From positions 248,001 through 312,000 of the forward strand of contig VZDJ01000662.1 in the NCBI GenBank assembly GCA_008694505.1: DNA of 64,000 bases, written 5' to 3'. This document shows positions 25,900 to 40,100 of this stretch, piece after piece. The stretch comes from Cyanoderma ruficeps (Eukaryota > Chordata > Aves > Passeriformes > Timaliidae). Both the position numbers and the translations under genes were made by a program. Position 1 is the stretch's first letter; every line of letters begins with the position of its first letter. Under the pieces are notes generated by a model that saw only the letters and a program-made list of their open reading frames with translations, searched no databases and had not been told where the DNA came from.

Positions 25900-28800
25900 G
25901 AATCTTGGTGGTCCTTATGTGACGTGCTGGGTCTTTCATATTTCAGAAAAAACATACAAAAATTTATTGCTAAATCTTTGAAAACTTAAAGTGGTGTCAG
26001 CAGCAACTGACTCAGTATCATTTTTGAGTAAAAAAATGCCCCTTGAGCTGTTGGAATGATGTTATTTTCATGAAAACAGTGATGGCTTGCTTTTTAGTTC
26101 TTAAGTTATCACTAAAGACAAGAGTCCTAGAAGTTTACTCTGCATCAATCTGCATTAGATTGAGTCAATATGCCCTAGTAGAATGAAAGATCATTAATGG
26201 AAAATGTGTAAACATTTAATATAGTCACACATATAGCCTGCTGGGTTCACCTGGGACACACAGGAAGAAGTCTGCTTTGACTCTGGGTGTACACTTGAGG
26301 ATCCAGTGTTGTGCTCTCCCCTCATCTCTGCTGCCAACATTGCTTGCTCACTTCTTTGTGCCTGTGGACATTACCCTTTATCCAGGCTGCTTGACAATAG
26401 AAATATTGTAACTTTGAAGAACAGTTTATTATTAAAAACAAACAAGCAAATAAAAACTCAACTAAACAAAAAGTAAACAAAAAAAGGCCCAAAGACAATT
26501 TATCTTTATCTGGGTTTTTTGTTCCTCTATGCTTTAAATTTGCCCTGTGTCCCATGTGAAGCCATTTCTTCTCTCTCTATCTCACCAAAAGCATCTATCC
26601 ACACTCAGCTCACCACAATGCTTTTAATGCTAATCCTTCCAGAATCAGTTTCCCTGTGAATTTATTCCAACCCATGTCTTCAAGCAGTCACTCTTTCTTT
26701 CATCCTCTGTTACCTTAACTCCCTCTTGAACTCCTCACTCTTTTCAGTCTGCTGCTGTGTTGTAACTCTCTTTCTATCTCAGGTACAATCAATCTGAAAT
26801 AACTACTAAATATCTTTTTAAAACATTATCTGTAGTCTAGTTGATTCTCACAGGTAAATCTCTTATCTTCCTTGGAAAAAAAAAGCCTTTCCTTACCTCC
26901 TGATTAATTGTGACTCCTATAAAGGTCTTACTTGTTTTGTGCATCCCCTCTCCCTTCCCCCAACCTCCTTCAGGCCCTCACCTTTTGTAATTGATACTTT
27001 TACAGTTTCCATGTCTTCAATTTCCATTTAGTTAAAATAATGTGTGATTAAAATGTTAGATCAGATTATGCCATCCAGTTTAATCAATGACAAACTTAAA
27101 ATCCAATTAAAAGATCAGTTTAAAATGCATTTTGTTTGAATGCCAGCTAACAAAACAAGAGTTTTAACTAATGAGATATGCTGATTAGATAATATTTTGA
27201 CTACCAAAATGTTCCCAAGTTTTGTATTCAACTAAAAACCATCTGTGAACTTACACCAATTACAACAAAATCTAGTGATAGAAGTGAGCCCAACAAGTTT
27301 ATAGTCCTAAATAAAATCATGATTAAAAAGTTGCACTTTTTCATCATTTTCAGTAGTAAAACATTGAATAAACACTGACAAGTTCACACTCCAGCTATGC
27401 ATAACCTGTTACATTTTTTTGTAAATCAATCAAAAATCCTTCTGCCAAAATAGTTTACAAACTGAGCATTTCTGTTGACTTCAGTAGAAATGCCTGCAAG
27501 ATTATCAATCTGAAAGACTTTTAATTATTAAAGACAAGTAAAAAGAAGAAAGAAAAATGGCATCAGAATACTTGCTTTTTCTTTTGGCAGAATTCACTAC
27601 TGGTAGTCTTTTGTTTACCCTGGGGAAAAAGACCTCAACCTCTGAAAATAATTAGAGATAAACTAAATTATTATTGCATTAAAAAGTACATACAAAACTG
27701 GAAGATGTGTGAACATAAATAAATTCTGGTTTATTCTGAGTCTGTGCTAGTAACAGAAAAATGTCTTTCACAGCCTCCTTTAAATTTTGCTAAGTAATTC
27801 AACTGCATCCATAAAAACTGGGAAGCTGATTTTAGGCAGTATTAATATAAAATAGAACAAAACATGCAAAATAACAAAACAATCATCCACTATGAGCTAA
27901 ATTTCCCTTTAAGCTTATGCTGATTTTCGAAATTTACAAATTAAAAAAATTAATTATGAATCACTTCATAGTGTGATTCAAGTCCGATTTCATTTGATGC
28001 CTGCACTTAGGAAAATGGGTTTTGCATTAACAGAAATGTTTGCCATTTTTAGTCCTGAAGCAAATTTCTAGGAATCACTAGAACAAGAGAAACTAAAGTA
28101 GAATTTCCCTCCCCTGTGTTTTCCAGTGCAAATCACAGACTAGAAATTTGATATGGGTTAAATTAGATGCACTTCTTTTCCACTTTTGTAAAATAAAATA
28201 GCTGATCTAATTTCTCTTACTGAAATTGCTTCTGAACAAAATTTTCTAGTCTTCTGCTTTTAAACCACTGCACTGTTTGTGTTTCAAATTAATAACCTTA
28301 AAAAAGAAACCTCTGAAGGCTGCCCTATAAAGAGGCATTGTTGGCCCTAATCGATGCATAGTTAAAACATATCATGATTTTGCAGCATTTTTTTAAAATT
28401 ATTTTTAGACATTTATGGCAATTTAGTTCAGACCTTGTACTTGTTCTGTCCACTGTATAATATGCACTTGTCACCTTTTTTAGGAAATAATTTTTATAGG
28501 ACATTTTAAGTAGTTTATCAAAACCCCAATTTATATAGAATATCTTTACATAAGTTGAAACTGCAGACAAAAAAAGATACAAAAAAGAAAAAAAATATTA
28601 AAACTGGTTACAATCTGTTTTGAAGATCAGCAGTCTTGCAGATCTTCTATTACATTTTATCTCAAAACAGTCAGTTGCCATCTACAAGAGGGGAGCTAGG
28701 CATTTCACTCTTGTGTCCAGTTCTCTGAATTTTGCACCTTCAAATGCACCACTGTTCTAGAATTTAAGTTATTAAGAAGTTAATATAAATTATTAAAATA

Positions 28801-30030
28801 AATACATTTTTCTATGCTCTATGAAAACCTGGCTTACTTACCCACAACTACACCGTGGAATAAAGTATTTTCTGTTCTACAATGAAACAATATTTCTAAA
28901 AATACTTTATAATGGGTAACATTTATCACAGTGAGTAGTCCAAGTAGTCCAAGAGAGATATCTGAATTGCAAAGTTTCTTCATCATAAACAATATGTCAC
29001 TAACTTCAAGGGGAAACCTTGCAGTGTCATCCTTGTGACCTATGAACTAGTAAGCTAAAGAGGAATAATTTATATACTGCAGTTTTTGAGTAAAGGTCAA
29101 GTAAGTGCTCTAGTGTTCTCTTCTAGAGGAGAAAAAAATTCCTCACATTCTTTCAACAAAATCCATATTAAATGTACTGAAAATAAAGATTGATAAATTA
29201 TTTGTAAAATTAATCAAATAACAAGGAAAAAAAGAAATGTCAGGTCAAGTAAGAAATCATATTTTGTCTCAGCTGAGACTGATGTATGGTACAGCACATA
29301 AAATAGGTTAGGGTTCATGACAACCCAAACCTACCACATAGGCTAGAACATCTTTCACAGTAGAATGATTTTATGTGTGACTAGTACTTAATATGTATCT
29401 GGTTTAATATTTATGAAACATTATTTTTTTCTTTTTTGTTTAATAGCTCAGAAATCAGAGCACATTATCCTGTTAGAAAAGAAGGTTTCAGCATTCTAAA
29501 TAGTATTATAATTCAACTATTTTCTGCCTGAGAAATCCTAGACAAATATATTACCAAATCTCTGTGTTTTATTTTCTTGATAGAATGGATTTTTCTTTCA
29601 CCTTTTGTTTTTTTTGTTTTCTTCTATAATTACTCGTAAGGCATTGTAAAGTCCTATGGCTCTTGATTTTCTGTAGCAGTATGTGTCCTGTCTGTGGCCT
29701 GGAAGTTCATGGCAATCTTTTAGCAGGGATTAAGCATAAGCCATCCTGTCCCTATTGATGGATGTATTTGTCTGGTAAAAGTGGTTTCTTTGCATTTCAG
29801 AAATGGTCAAAAGAAATCTTACTTTAGTATAGATGGTATTTCACTGCCAGACATCAATAAACTCAGTACTTATTCAAACTCATTACTGCTGATTTCACTA
29901 CACAGAAGGCAACTTATTATCCTCCCTGACTTAGATACATGAGAACTTGACATTTTGTGCTGGATACACAGAGCTTCTCCCTCTTATCATGACAGACACC
30001 CAAAACTTTCAAAACTTCTTCTAAATAGAA

Positions 30031-30088
30031 CTTCAAAACTACTACTGCAAAATATAAATCTTCAAAACTACTACTTCAAAAATACTGC
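30031..30088. repeat. 29-bp tandem duplication
   Basis: CTTCAAAACTACTACT begins at 30031 and again at 30060. The two 29-bp units match well over the first 22 bases and then diverge. There is no coding context. Confidence 0.8.
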
Positions 30089-31713
30089 ATATTTTTAAAG
30101 GACACAGCACCAGAGCTTTGCTAATGGACTCCATTAATTTCCAAAATGCTTCATATTAAACATATGCACAAAGTGGTTTTGTAAAACATTGCATCTGCTT
30201 CTGTGAACGTGTACTTTGTACCCAATATGTCATCAAAACTGTCAATGTATATATTTTCTCACCTGTTCCTAGACCTTAACCTGCTGTCTACATTCCAGCA
30301 ACATCATCTGGGCCAAGGCCCACTGGGAATTCATTTGGAAATAGTATTGATAAAACACCTCTACCTGATAGCCGTATAATTGTTGTATTGACTTGGTGGG
30401 AATAACATTCAGGCTGTAATATGCAATTTTTTTGCCTCAGGAAACCCACACTTCATATCCACATTGTATCCAAACTGGGCCTAATTGACATAGATCAGTT
30501 TTCATGGATATACAGAAAACTACTCATGGTATCTTGTTCCTGCTGTTGAAACAACTCCTTAAATGCCAATCAAAATTTGTATTGAGACTTTTCAGGAAGA
30601 CAGTTGTGAGGTAGCCTAGTAAAGTCTTCAGAATATGTGTCATCATTGCAAGAGCTGTCCAGCAGTTCTGGGAACAAGTTGCATGAGACAGAAAATCGCA
30701 GCATACCTTTTGAACATATATCGTGTAGAGTATACATTTTTGAGCAGGTAGATAAACCTGATAAGCTTACCTTTTAGTGAATTGTATAAGCGTTTCTTAT
30801 TTCCCTTGTACTGTCTTGTTTTCTTCCTTTATGAGGGATGACGATATGAGTTTTAGTTTGCATGGCTGATAGTTGAGGGGTAATTGTTTAATTACATTAA
30901 TTAGAGTCTTCTTAAAATCTCATCCCTTATTAAACCTGTCACCTTCCTCAGAAAACAAATTTTCTTCATAAATCAATTCTGCATACCTTGTGGTAATGCT
31001 TATGGTCTGAAAGACAGATGATCTTATAGTTAAAGGAATCACATTGCTGTAGTTCAGTAGTTCCTCTTAGTGCTTTCATTTGGCTTGGTGATTTTGAAGT
31101 AAGTGGTTATTTTTAAACTGAAGATCTGTTTTTCTGGAGAAACAATATTAAAAAAGAATAAAGAAATCTGGTGTATGTTAGCATCAACCTGTTTTACTAG
31201 CAAAAGCTGTTACATGTTACATGATAAATGTTCTCTGTAAGAAGGAACTTGGTTTTCATCTATCACAAAGTTTACTTCCTGTTAAATAAAATTACAAATG
31301 TTTTAGTAATGTGATCAGATATTTTCTGTGTTTCCTTATTTTCTGTGTATTCTTTAGATATTTTATTAAAACTTCACAAAGAATCAACATAAAGCAGTTG
31401 GAACTTACGAAGGGTCTCAAATATATGTTGCTTTCTTGTTTATTATACTATATTCTATAAGAATAGCAATTGGCCACTTTGAGTGAAATTTCAAAACACA
31501 ATTTTTATATGTTAATTAAAATAGAGAATCATAATAAAATTTAAATGGTTTTGTCAAATAAAATACAGAGAAATTGTCATGAAAATACTATAGTGGCATT
31601 TTGCAGAATTTAGAATAAAATAATGCTTTAACTGACCATGTAGTTGATTTTTAACAAATGTCAGAAAGCAGAGCAAAACGTAAATGAAATTTTGAGATAA
31701 CCTGATCACTCTT

Positions 31714-31749
31714 GAAAAAAAAAAAAAGAGAAAAAAAGAGAAAAAAAGT
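31714..31749. repeat. Purine tract, A runs separated by GAG
   Basis: A run of 13 A is followed by two units of GAGAAAAAAA. The tract is entirely purine. Confidence 0.85.
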
Positions 31750-34700
31750 CACTCTTTCAAGAACTAACCTTGGTAGATTCCTTAATTGCTGACAGGTTTC
31801 AGAAGCCAAATTTTCTAAGCATATAAATTCTTGAAAATACCCCATTTTTATTCCCTTCGCAAGCATTCTTTCTACTTATTTTTATCTATTTCAGCTTCAT
31901 GGGGTTTTTACTCTTTTTTCTTCTCTGTTTACCTTATTAATACTTTTCATGTGTAAGTAGGAATCTTTTTATTTTTCAGAGATTTATTGATATTTCCTGA
32001 CTTGACCTGACTCAAGCACAAAAAACAGCAGTTGTGCATTAACCTGAAAAAGAAAATTAGAAGTCTTCTGAGTGGATTACAGACTGGTAACAGACACATG
32101 TTAATCAAAACAATCAGTGCTATAGATGATCTAATTCCACATTTACTCTGTTGTCTTCATATGTCCTTAATAGTGACAGTGATAGTGAATTATTGGGATC
32201 TTCTTCAAACTCTTACCTACTCATAATACTAAGTGGAAACCATGGTTGGGGTGACCAGCTGTAATTTAATCTAGTCCAAGGCTGTAGTTAAATGATTTCT
32301 ACTTTCTTGCCAAAGCCAGTTAACATGATAGGACTACATTTCAGTTTTAATTCCTGCCTTTAAGGTAAAGAAGGTCAAAACCTTATTTATTCTTGTCATT
32401 CAAGCCTACTCGTTATTATATTCCCATACCTGTCAAAGATCATTGATTGCCATCTTGATGAAAATGTTTAATTCTGATATAACTTTTCTCATAAGAAAGA
32501 GAAAATAGCTACATAGCTACATTTTATTTTGATGACATAATGCCATGAAGCAGAAGTTGGTGTAATTGTATGCAGAAATTTTTTTTTGCATAATACCACT
32601 GCCTATAAGTTTCTGTTAAGTTGAAAATACTTTAAATAACTTTTCCTTGTTATGCAATTATTCATTTATCTTTTCCACACAGAAATTTGGGGTAATCAAA
32701 CATGAGTACTATGGGTGGCTTGATGTGATAAACTGAAAAAATTTACATAGGAAATAAGATATTTGGGTGATTTTTCTGTATGAGCTGACTTGTGGAGCTG
32801 TAAAACAATACATTTTACATGCCTTAAGTTTTAATTAAGAATATTCCAGAAGCATCTTTAGTTATTTAAAATTCCTTCTTGAACAGAATAGAGAATATTG
32901 AAGTTAAATAAGAGCAGAAGATAAAAAGATGAGCTTGTCAGGAATGAGAAGTAAAACTGTAAATCTCAGACTGCATTCCCTTATTTCACAATAATTATAC
33001 AGAACTTAACTCTCAAATTAGTTGTCTTCAACCTCCTGGGTTGTCAACAGGTTCAAATTTTCCACTGCCGGTTTTTTAAGGTTTATGACACTGTATAAAA
33101 GCACATTACCTCACGAAGCATTTCTAAAGCTTTGAAACCTTGAAGCTTTCATTCACTTTCAACTTTTGGTTTTGTGATAGAATTTCATATCAGTCTTTTT
33201 TTCTTTAGATGTGTTCATCATTCAGTTTTGATTTTTAATTTAAAAGATTGTACAACTGGATTATATTTGAAATAAAATTTGGTAGATGATGCGCCAAGCT
33301 CAAATCATTTATTGGAAACTGAACAGGCATACTTTTACAAATGCACGTGTGTAACCATCTGGATAAAAAATACATACGTGTATGTTTATATATTTATATA
33401 AAAATATGTATATAAATAAATTGTAATTTCATAAAAACTCTCGGTTTTTGGTGTTGTCTGCTCTAGTACTGGAATCAGTCACAAAGAACAGTTAAATCTA
33501 TTACTCTGCATTCCCATTCTGCTCTACATCCCTACCATGTCCCTGCTGTTGGCAATAACAACAACAAAAGAGCACTTCAGTAAGATAAACTTACTGTACA
33601 GAAACTAAGGCATAAATAGGAACAAGTAACTAGGACAGAATGCAACATAGACCAAGACCTTTTCTTTTGAGGAGCAACCTACTCCTAGGGGGATGTAAGC
33701 AAACTTTGGAACTACAGTCCCTGGAAAGAGAACTACAGCAACAATTGCTCACTAAAAGATATATCATTAAAGTAACATTACTGTTTCTTATTTTCTTCAA
33801 AGAAAATATTTGCTGAATGTGATATTCTACTAGTATGAGAAAATATCCAGTATAAATGCAGTTAGCCAAAGGTTTAATTTCCGTAAAATAGTTGGAAAAA
33901 ACCAAACAGTTTGTAATTTATTTTCATGGGTACTTTGAACCAATTCAGCAGTCAGCATAAAAACACATCATAAAATTCTATTAAAAAGGATGTGCTTTTT
34001 ATGGTTTACATTACTGTGTGGAAGATGTTTTCTTTCTTTTTCATTTGTACATTTATTTCCATTTCACCTCTGAATGAAGATGTTTGCAGTGATTTAACTG
34101 GCTATGGTTCCTAAAGTCTTCTAGGCTTCACCATCTTCTGCTATTCAAGGAATCAGCAACAGTTTTATTCAGCTGTCCTCAAATGAAAACAGAAAATGTG
34201 CATCTTATTACCACTGGGCAGGTTAGTTGATTCAGGCAGGTTTGGCATTTTTTTCAGTGGCACCATCAAATGAAGCAGCTCATCCTTTTCTCCTTTTCTC
34301 TGTTTAGTTCACCACACAGCCCAATAAAGAACATACTCAAACGATTATCAACGAAGCTGCAAACACGCAAAGAAATGTAGGAAGGTCTACTAATGAGACT
34401 GACAGTAGTAATCATAGCACAAAAACACAGTAAATGTTTTGGGATTTTTTGTAAATATATGGTAACAATAAACCCATGTTAAGTATTGTTAGTCTATTAG
34501 ACCTAAACTGTCACATTTTGCTTTATTTTGATATGCACTTTATTTTTAAAAAGTCATAGTCAAGTATTTGATGAAAAATATGCCATAAATATAATTTCAT
34601 ACTACTTACATATATGCATAGCTTTGAGGTCTAAAGTATAGTTTAAAATAGTCAATGAAAGAAGCATTAATTTTGTAGCATAGGCTTCCAGGTTTTTGTA

Positions 34701-35626
34701 AACCTGTTTGTCAGAGAGAAAAAGAATGAAGTTCTTTCTTTTCATCAACCATCTCTATGTGTAAGTGTGGTAAGAATGCCTTGTGATTAACAGAGAAGCA
34801 TCTTGTGACGCAGAAGTAAATAGTCATTAGAATCTTATATTTAAAATATATCATAGCAGAAGCTGTGATGAATAAGAATAAAGTAATATTTCTGTGTGAA
34901 CAGTGTTATGAAATAGCCCAGTCATTTTGTTAAGTATGCTTTGATTGTGTAATGAACAGCAGATCTGCTGTATGGGTGTTTTCTGTTGAATACATTTTGA
35001 GTGTAGATTGTGACACTTAGGGGAGTTTGCACTTTGCTGTTCTAAGTTGAAACATAACTACATTACTGAAAGTAGATATTTTTATTTTAAATGTAAAAGT
35101 ATTCATTGAAGTGATATTCAGTTGTAATTTTTATTATTCTTCAGCTTCTGCTTTTCCAGCATGAAGGTTTTACATGCTGCTCTTTATAATTACACAAAAC
35201 AAAAAATTCAGACAGAAATTCACATTTTCATCCACAAAAATGCTGAAAACGATCTTAGTAATCAAAAGCTCTGCAGGTGAAAAACAAATACAATTGCATA
35301 TGTGTAGGCCACAATAGAGTTTTACTGCCAAGACAACAGGAAGTAACTGGAAAAACATGTCATAGTACCAAAAACAGACTCTGTAATTTATGTAGAATGC
35401 ACTATTCTGCCATCTTTGCAAAGATCTACACTAAAACTGGCAGTAGGTAGCAAGATAAAACTTTCTCTCACTAATACATTACCTGAAACATCCTATTTTG
35501 ATTTGATGGGCTTTGGAACCAGCAAATGATACCATATGTTCCCTGGATGTGGGGTGGAAGGAATTCTCTTCAAGTATAATAACAAATCCAAAAACATTTT
35601 CTTTAACAATTCATTGATATGTAGAA

Positions 35627-35658
35627 CCTTTTTTTCTTTTTCTTTTCTTTTCTCCTCT
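35627..35658. repeat. 32-nt homopyrimidine tract
   Basis: An uninterrupted C/T tract of T runs separated by single C. Such tracts can adopt triplex structure in principle, but nothing nearby suggests a role. Confidence 0.85.
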
Positions 35659-36645
35659 ATCACAATACGTAGAGAAAGCACATAGTGTGCATTACCTGTA
35701 AATGGATTAAGGAGAAATCCACTGGTTTAAAGACATTCATTCCTTTAAAGGTTGTGCTTGGAAGTTTTCTTAACTGGCATTGTTGTATGTGAACATCCAG
35801 GATTCACTTGATTCTCTCCAATTTTTTTCTTTTCACATACACAAAAGGGACAGAATACTCTTGACTCCCTCATAGGTATAAATCAGAGACAGAGGTTTTG
35901 GAGAAAGGGGGATTAAGGTACATCTATCTTGGCAGTGTAGCATACAACAGAACTTTAATCAACATCCACTCTCTAGTCTTCAGAGGAGCATATACAGGGC
36001 ACCTACCTGCTTTGAGATGTGTCAAAATGACATCTGATCACCTTGACTTGTTCAGATTATGGTGTCTGGGGATCAGAAGCATCCATTCCTTTGCTTGTCT
36101 CCCAAACAGAAACATATTTTCACTGAATAATAAAAGAGGTAATAGAAGTAGAAGTATTATTTTTTCTTGCAAGAATATCTCATTAATTCCTATTACATAC
36201 ATAAACAGGAACATTAATGTGATTTGGTGGGTTAAACAAATAAACTTCTGCTTAAAACATTAACTTGGTTGTACAAAAATTTCAATAGGTGATTCTATTA
36301 CCATTGGAGAGAAAAATAATATGATTGTACTTGTGTTCTTTATGAATATTCATCTACAGAAGTAGCAAACACAGAGATAAATAATTTAAAATTGGAACAA
36401 GACAAATTTATTAATGCATTTGTAAGGATTTCTGTTTTTAATGTAATGTATTGATTGTAAAATGGCTGATCTCCACATTTCTATTGCAGCATATTCCTAT
36501 TTTATGACTCGTCATTTTGGGGATATGATGCATTACTTGGGTAATGCAAGTTGAAGTATTGAGTTCTGACATAATTCACATATGTATTTTCAGAATGATG
36601 GGTTTCCAAGAAAGCATATCTGCTCACCTACTGAAGTAGGCTGTA

Positions 36646-37179
36646 TTGCAGGGGTTCGGAGCTGCTGCTGGCTAACACGTTTACCGAATCCGCATTCAAG
36701 GGTACAGCTTGGTACCCTTCCAGTCTTGTGGGTCTGAGCCTCAGGCAGAAGCGTGGCTTTGGTGTGGAATAAGAAAGGAGGATTTCACGTGGGTTCCAAC
36801 CAGGTTTTTATTCCACCCAGAGGGCCCTCACAGGAGTGAGGTTTTCCTCTGGGCTTCAGCTTAAGTACAGGGGCTGTCTACAGAGCAGGGGACAATCTAG
36901 AACCAATCCCAATGGGAGGAGGAGTTGCCCAGTACAAAAAGGGCAATTAACAATACAATTCTATACATAAAAGAAGGAGGGGAACCAAGAACTTGCCAAA
37001 TCACCCCACAGCCCCACCAGACGTCTCCAGGCTTCAGGGTGGTATGGCAGGATGATTGACAGGACTCACAACCCGGCAAAAACTAAAGGGGTTTGAACAT
37101 GGGGATATAGGGACAAACCATTATAAAACCAGGAACAAAAGCATGCAGAACTTTGGTAAAGCTAAAATGCACTACAACA
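36646..37179 (-). mobile_element. LTR of a gammaretrovirus-like ERV, about 530 bp
   Basis: On the minus strand the sequence runs from TGTTGTAGTGCATTTTAGC, through a CCCATTGG box and an ACTTAAG box, to a polyadenylation region GTGGAATAAAAACCTGG at about 36800-36820. It then continues through a U5-like stretch ending CGAACCCCTGCAAT. This U3-R-U5 layout is typical of compact gamma-type LTRs. The 7-bp sequence GGCTGTA flanks it on both sides (36639-36645 and 37180-37186). I cannot fix the exact termini, because a TG...CA assignment and the direct repeat overlap by a few bases. No internal retroviral sequence adjoins it, so it is probably a solo LTR. A 60-codon minus frame inside it is not a gene. 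Confidence 0.75.
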
Positions 37180-37186
37180 GGCTGTA

Positions 37187-40100
37187 CTTATAAAATCCAA
37201 AACCATAAGCATGATGACTTTTAGGCATATACTTTGAAGCTGAAGAAAGAATAGAGCTGGCTCATAGGCTAGATACTGGCTGTATAGGCCAACAGTTCAT
37301 TCAAGCCGTCTAAAAATAGATGTTTTAAAGAAAAATTAAATCAGACTGTTACTCAAATTCCAGATGGCAGTATATTTCCACAAAATATAAAAGAATGTGC
37401 CAAAAGGGGGAGCCATTAAACAATTCTTTGAATTAATGCACAGTGCATGTGGGCCACTTATGAAACTATTTCCAATATATATAAAATATATAGTCATACG
37501 ATAACTCAGTATTTCATTCATTAGTTACTACTAGAACTCTGTTACTAATCAAAACAAATGTACTGAGGAAACTTAACTGAAGATAACTTCAATGAGGATA
37601 TTGCTTACCAAATTCAGACTTTTTACCGTTTAACCAAAGCAAAAGCATTTTCATTATCAAGCCATGGTCACATGTGTGTAGCCATTTGATCAAATATCAA
37701 AAAATTGAATGCCAATTGAATGTCTGTCAACATTATCCTTCAAAAGTCACTGCAGTGAAGCTTCCACAACTTGTTTCTAATAGGAAGCAAATCTAATAGG
37801 AAACAAATCATACCTTCCAGTGAGTTACTTGACCTGTCTGTAAGAGTTCCTACGTTTCTTACCTTTCTGCTATTTGTTTCTTGAAGAGAACAAGAAATAG
37901 ATATCTTCAGTTTGGCCTTCTCTGGGAAGGTAACAGAGTATGTGCTGTCTATTAAAATTGTGTTTCATTATTAAATTCATGTATGATCATAATTTCAGTA
38001 ATTCACGAGAAAGCTAAGATGTAATTTTACTGTTTACTCGATTGGCATTAATGTCATGTTGAGAAGTAAGCAGGTTTAACTTAAAATATATGTAAAACTG
38101 CTGAATAGCCAGAGATGCTTGCTGTTCATGCAGTTATCTGCAAAATAATAGTTGTTCTTCAGATAAAATTAAATTACCTATTTTTTTTTAATTGATTTCT
38201 GGGCCTAGAAGAGTTAAACATCATATAGAATTGGCTTATTTTAAAATAACGAGCAAGATAATTTACAGACCTTAATAAATATTTAGGTGTCTATTTAAAT
38301 TTGTTATAAAAACACAGAAGTAAATGAGCAGAATAAATGGTGCAGCATAAATTAGATGCTAAAAATTCTTCCATGTTCAGTCATTAAAATGACACTGCTG
38401 AATCTATCTATCTATATACACATATGCAGACATTATTAATACCATGCATGTTTTTAATACTTGATTTTGATAAACTAATAGAATGATGAATAGAATCAAA
38501 TGTTATTTAATTTTATGCAAAGCTCTTGCTATTTGCTCAACTTGGAGCACTCACTACCAACTTGAATAAGTGTTGCTATGTCATTTAGCATTAAATATTT
38601 AATTAGCAAAATCCATCTATCTATTATATGTTATTATATGTTATTCCCACCTGGAGCTAAAGCAGCCAAGGCACCAATGACTAGACTCTCTCATGCCCAC
38701 AGTGAGTTGGCTTTGATGACAATAATACTGTGAAGCTGCAAAATAATTTTTTCAGTTTACTAACTACAAAACTCCTTCTTCTGACAAAGATTTTGTTGAT
38801 ACTAATTATTTCTGGATGAAAGGAAATAATTTATCTAAATTCTTGACTAACTATACTTAGTATCACGTGAATTCTGATTCTATCTCTGCCATTTGGGTCA
38901 CTGAATTTTTCTCTTCTCTTTCTCTTTTTTGTGTGTATTTTCTCCAGCATAAAAGCCAATGTCCCTTAGCATTTAGTTAGACATTACTGATTTGATATCT
39001 TTACTAGAAACCTTCAGAGCTCCAGCATTATGAACTCCATCAGAAATACAGATTTACATCTCTAGCATAGCAGATTTCATCTTTGTTAAAAGAATTTTCA
39101 AGCAGGAAGATTTTATAAAGGTAAAAAAATAAAAGGAGTCTTCTTCATTTCATACCATCTTTATATAATCTGCTTAGTGGTACATCCTATTCCTTTCTTG
39201 AGTTCTCACTCAAGGAGACAGGAGCTAAAGTTGCTGCAACTTTGGCTCATCTTCTGCTTCTAGAAAGCAATGTATTTTTTATTCTGGTATAAGAATAGGA
39301 CTACACAAAAACGAAAAATTCTAACTAACTCTGAGGCAGATACAGCCTTCCAGATAAAAACAAAGGATATTGCATTACATCTTGTCAGGTATGAAGGAGT
39401 GTGGTCACATAGGAGACTCTCCTGCAATCCACGTTCAGCAGCTTTTCATGTGCTAGATAGCAGCTCAGATGTGGACTTCATTGTCACCCTACCTATACCA
39501 AGACAAACAAAGCAAAATACTTACAACAGATGAGATGGAATCACTCGTGTATTCAATGCAAGAACATAATCTCATAATCACAATACTTTGCCTAAAAATA
39601 CATTACTTGTAATTTAACAATTTGCTATAAATGAGCAGTAAGGATGGCTGCTTAGAAGTGAAGGTAAGACAGGAGCTAGTAGTGACAGAAGGACAATGCC
39701 TGTAAGGTCAAGGGCAGAGTTCTACAACATCCAAATGCAGAGCAAAAGCGGGACTGGTGGCAATTTTGGTGCCAATCAGTCCTATAGAGACAGAGTAGAT
39801 CCAATGTCAAGTCTCAAAATAGGTCAGCTGTCTGTGTCAATTCAGACTGATAGAGCACAGACACACCTTCTGTATAGCTCAGGCAAGTCCCAAGAATAAC
39901 AGCCTGAGCTTGAGAGCAGCTCCTGCAGTGAGTGAGCACCTCCTGCCTCTTTCACACATAACACACATAATTTCTTAGCAGCAAGAGTCCTGTGTAAAGT
40001 GCTGCTGTATCAGAGGTGTCTTGATGAATAAGCGATTTAACTGTTTAAAATGGTCCTGACAACTGGCTTTCCCAATCCCGAGGCCTTTTGCCGGGGTTTT

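Larger units (their letters stand above)
25900..36638. other. AT-rich non-coding DNA, no gene recognised
   Basis: More than 10 kb without a recognisable gene or a clear mobile element. 26560-26990 is pyrimidine-biased. A 29-bp tandem duplication (30031-30088), a GA-rich tract (31714-31749) and a homopyrimidine tract (35627-35658) are listed separately. The longest frame (35898-36263 plus, 121 codons) has no recognisable motif and no supporting context. Confidence 0.7.

Noticed and set aside
35898..36263. 121-codon plus-strand frame
   Set aside because: No domain, no signal peptide and no supporting context. It is consistent with chance.
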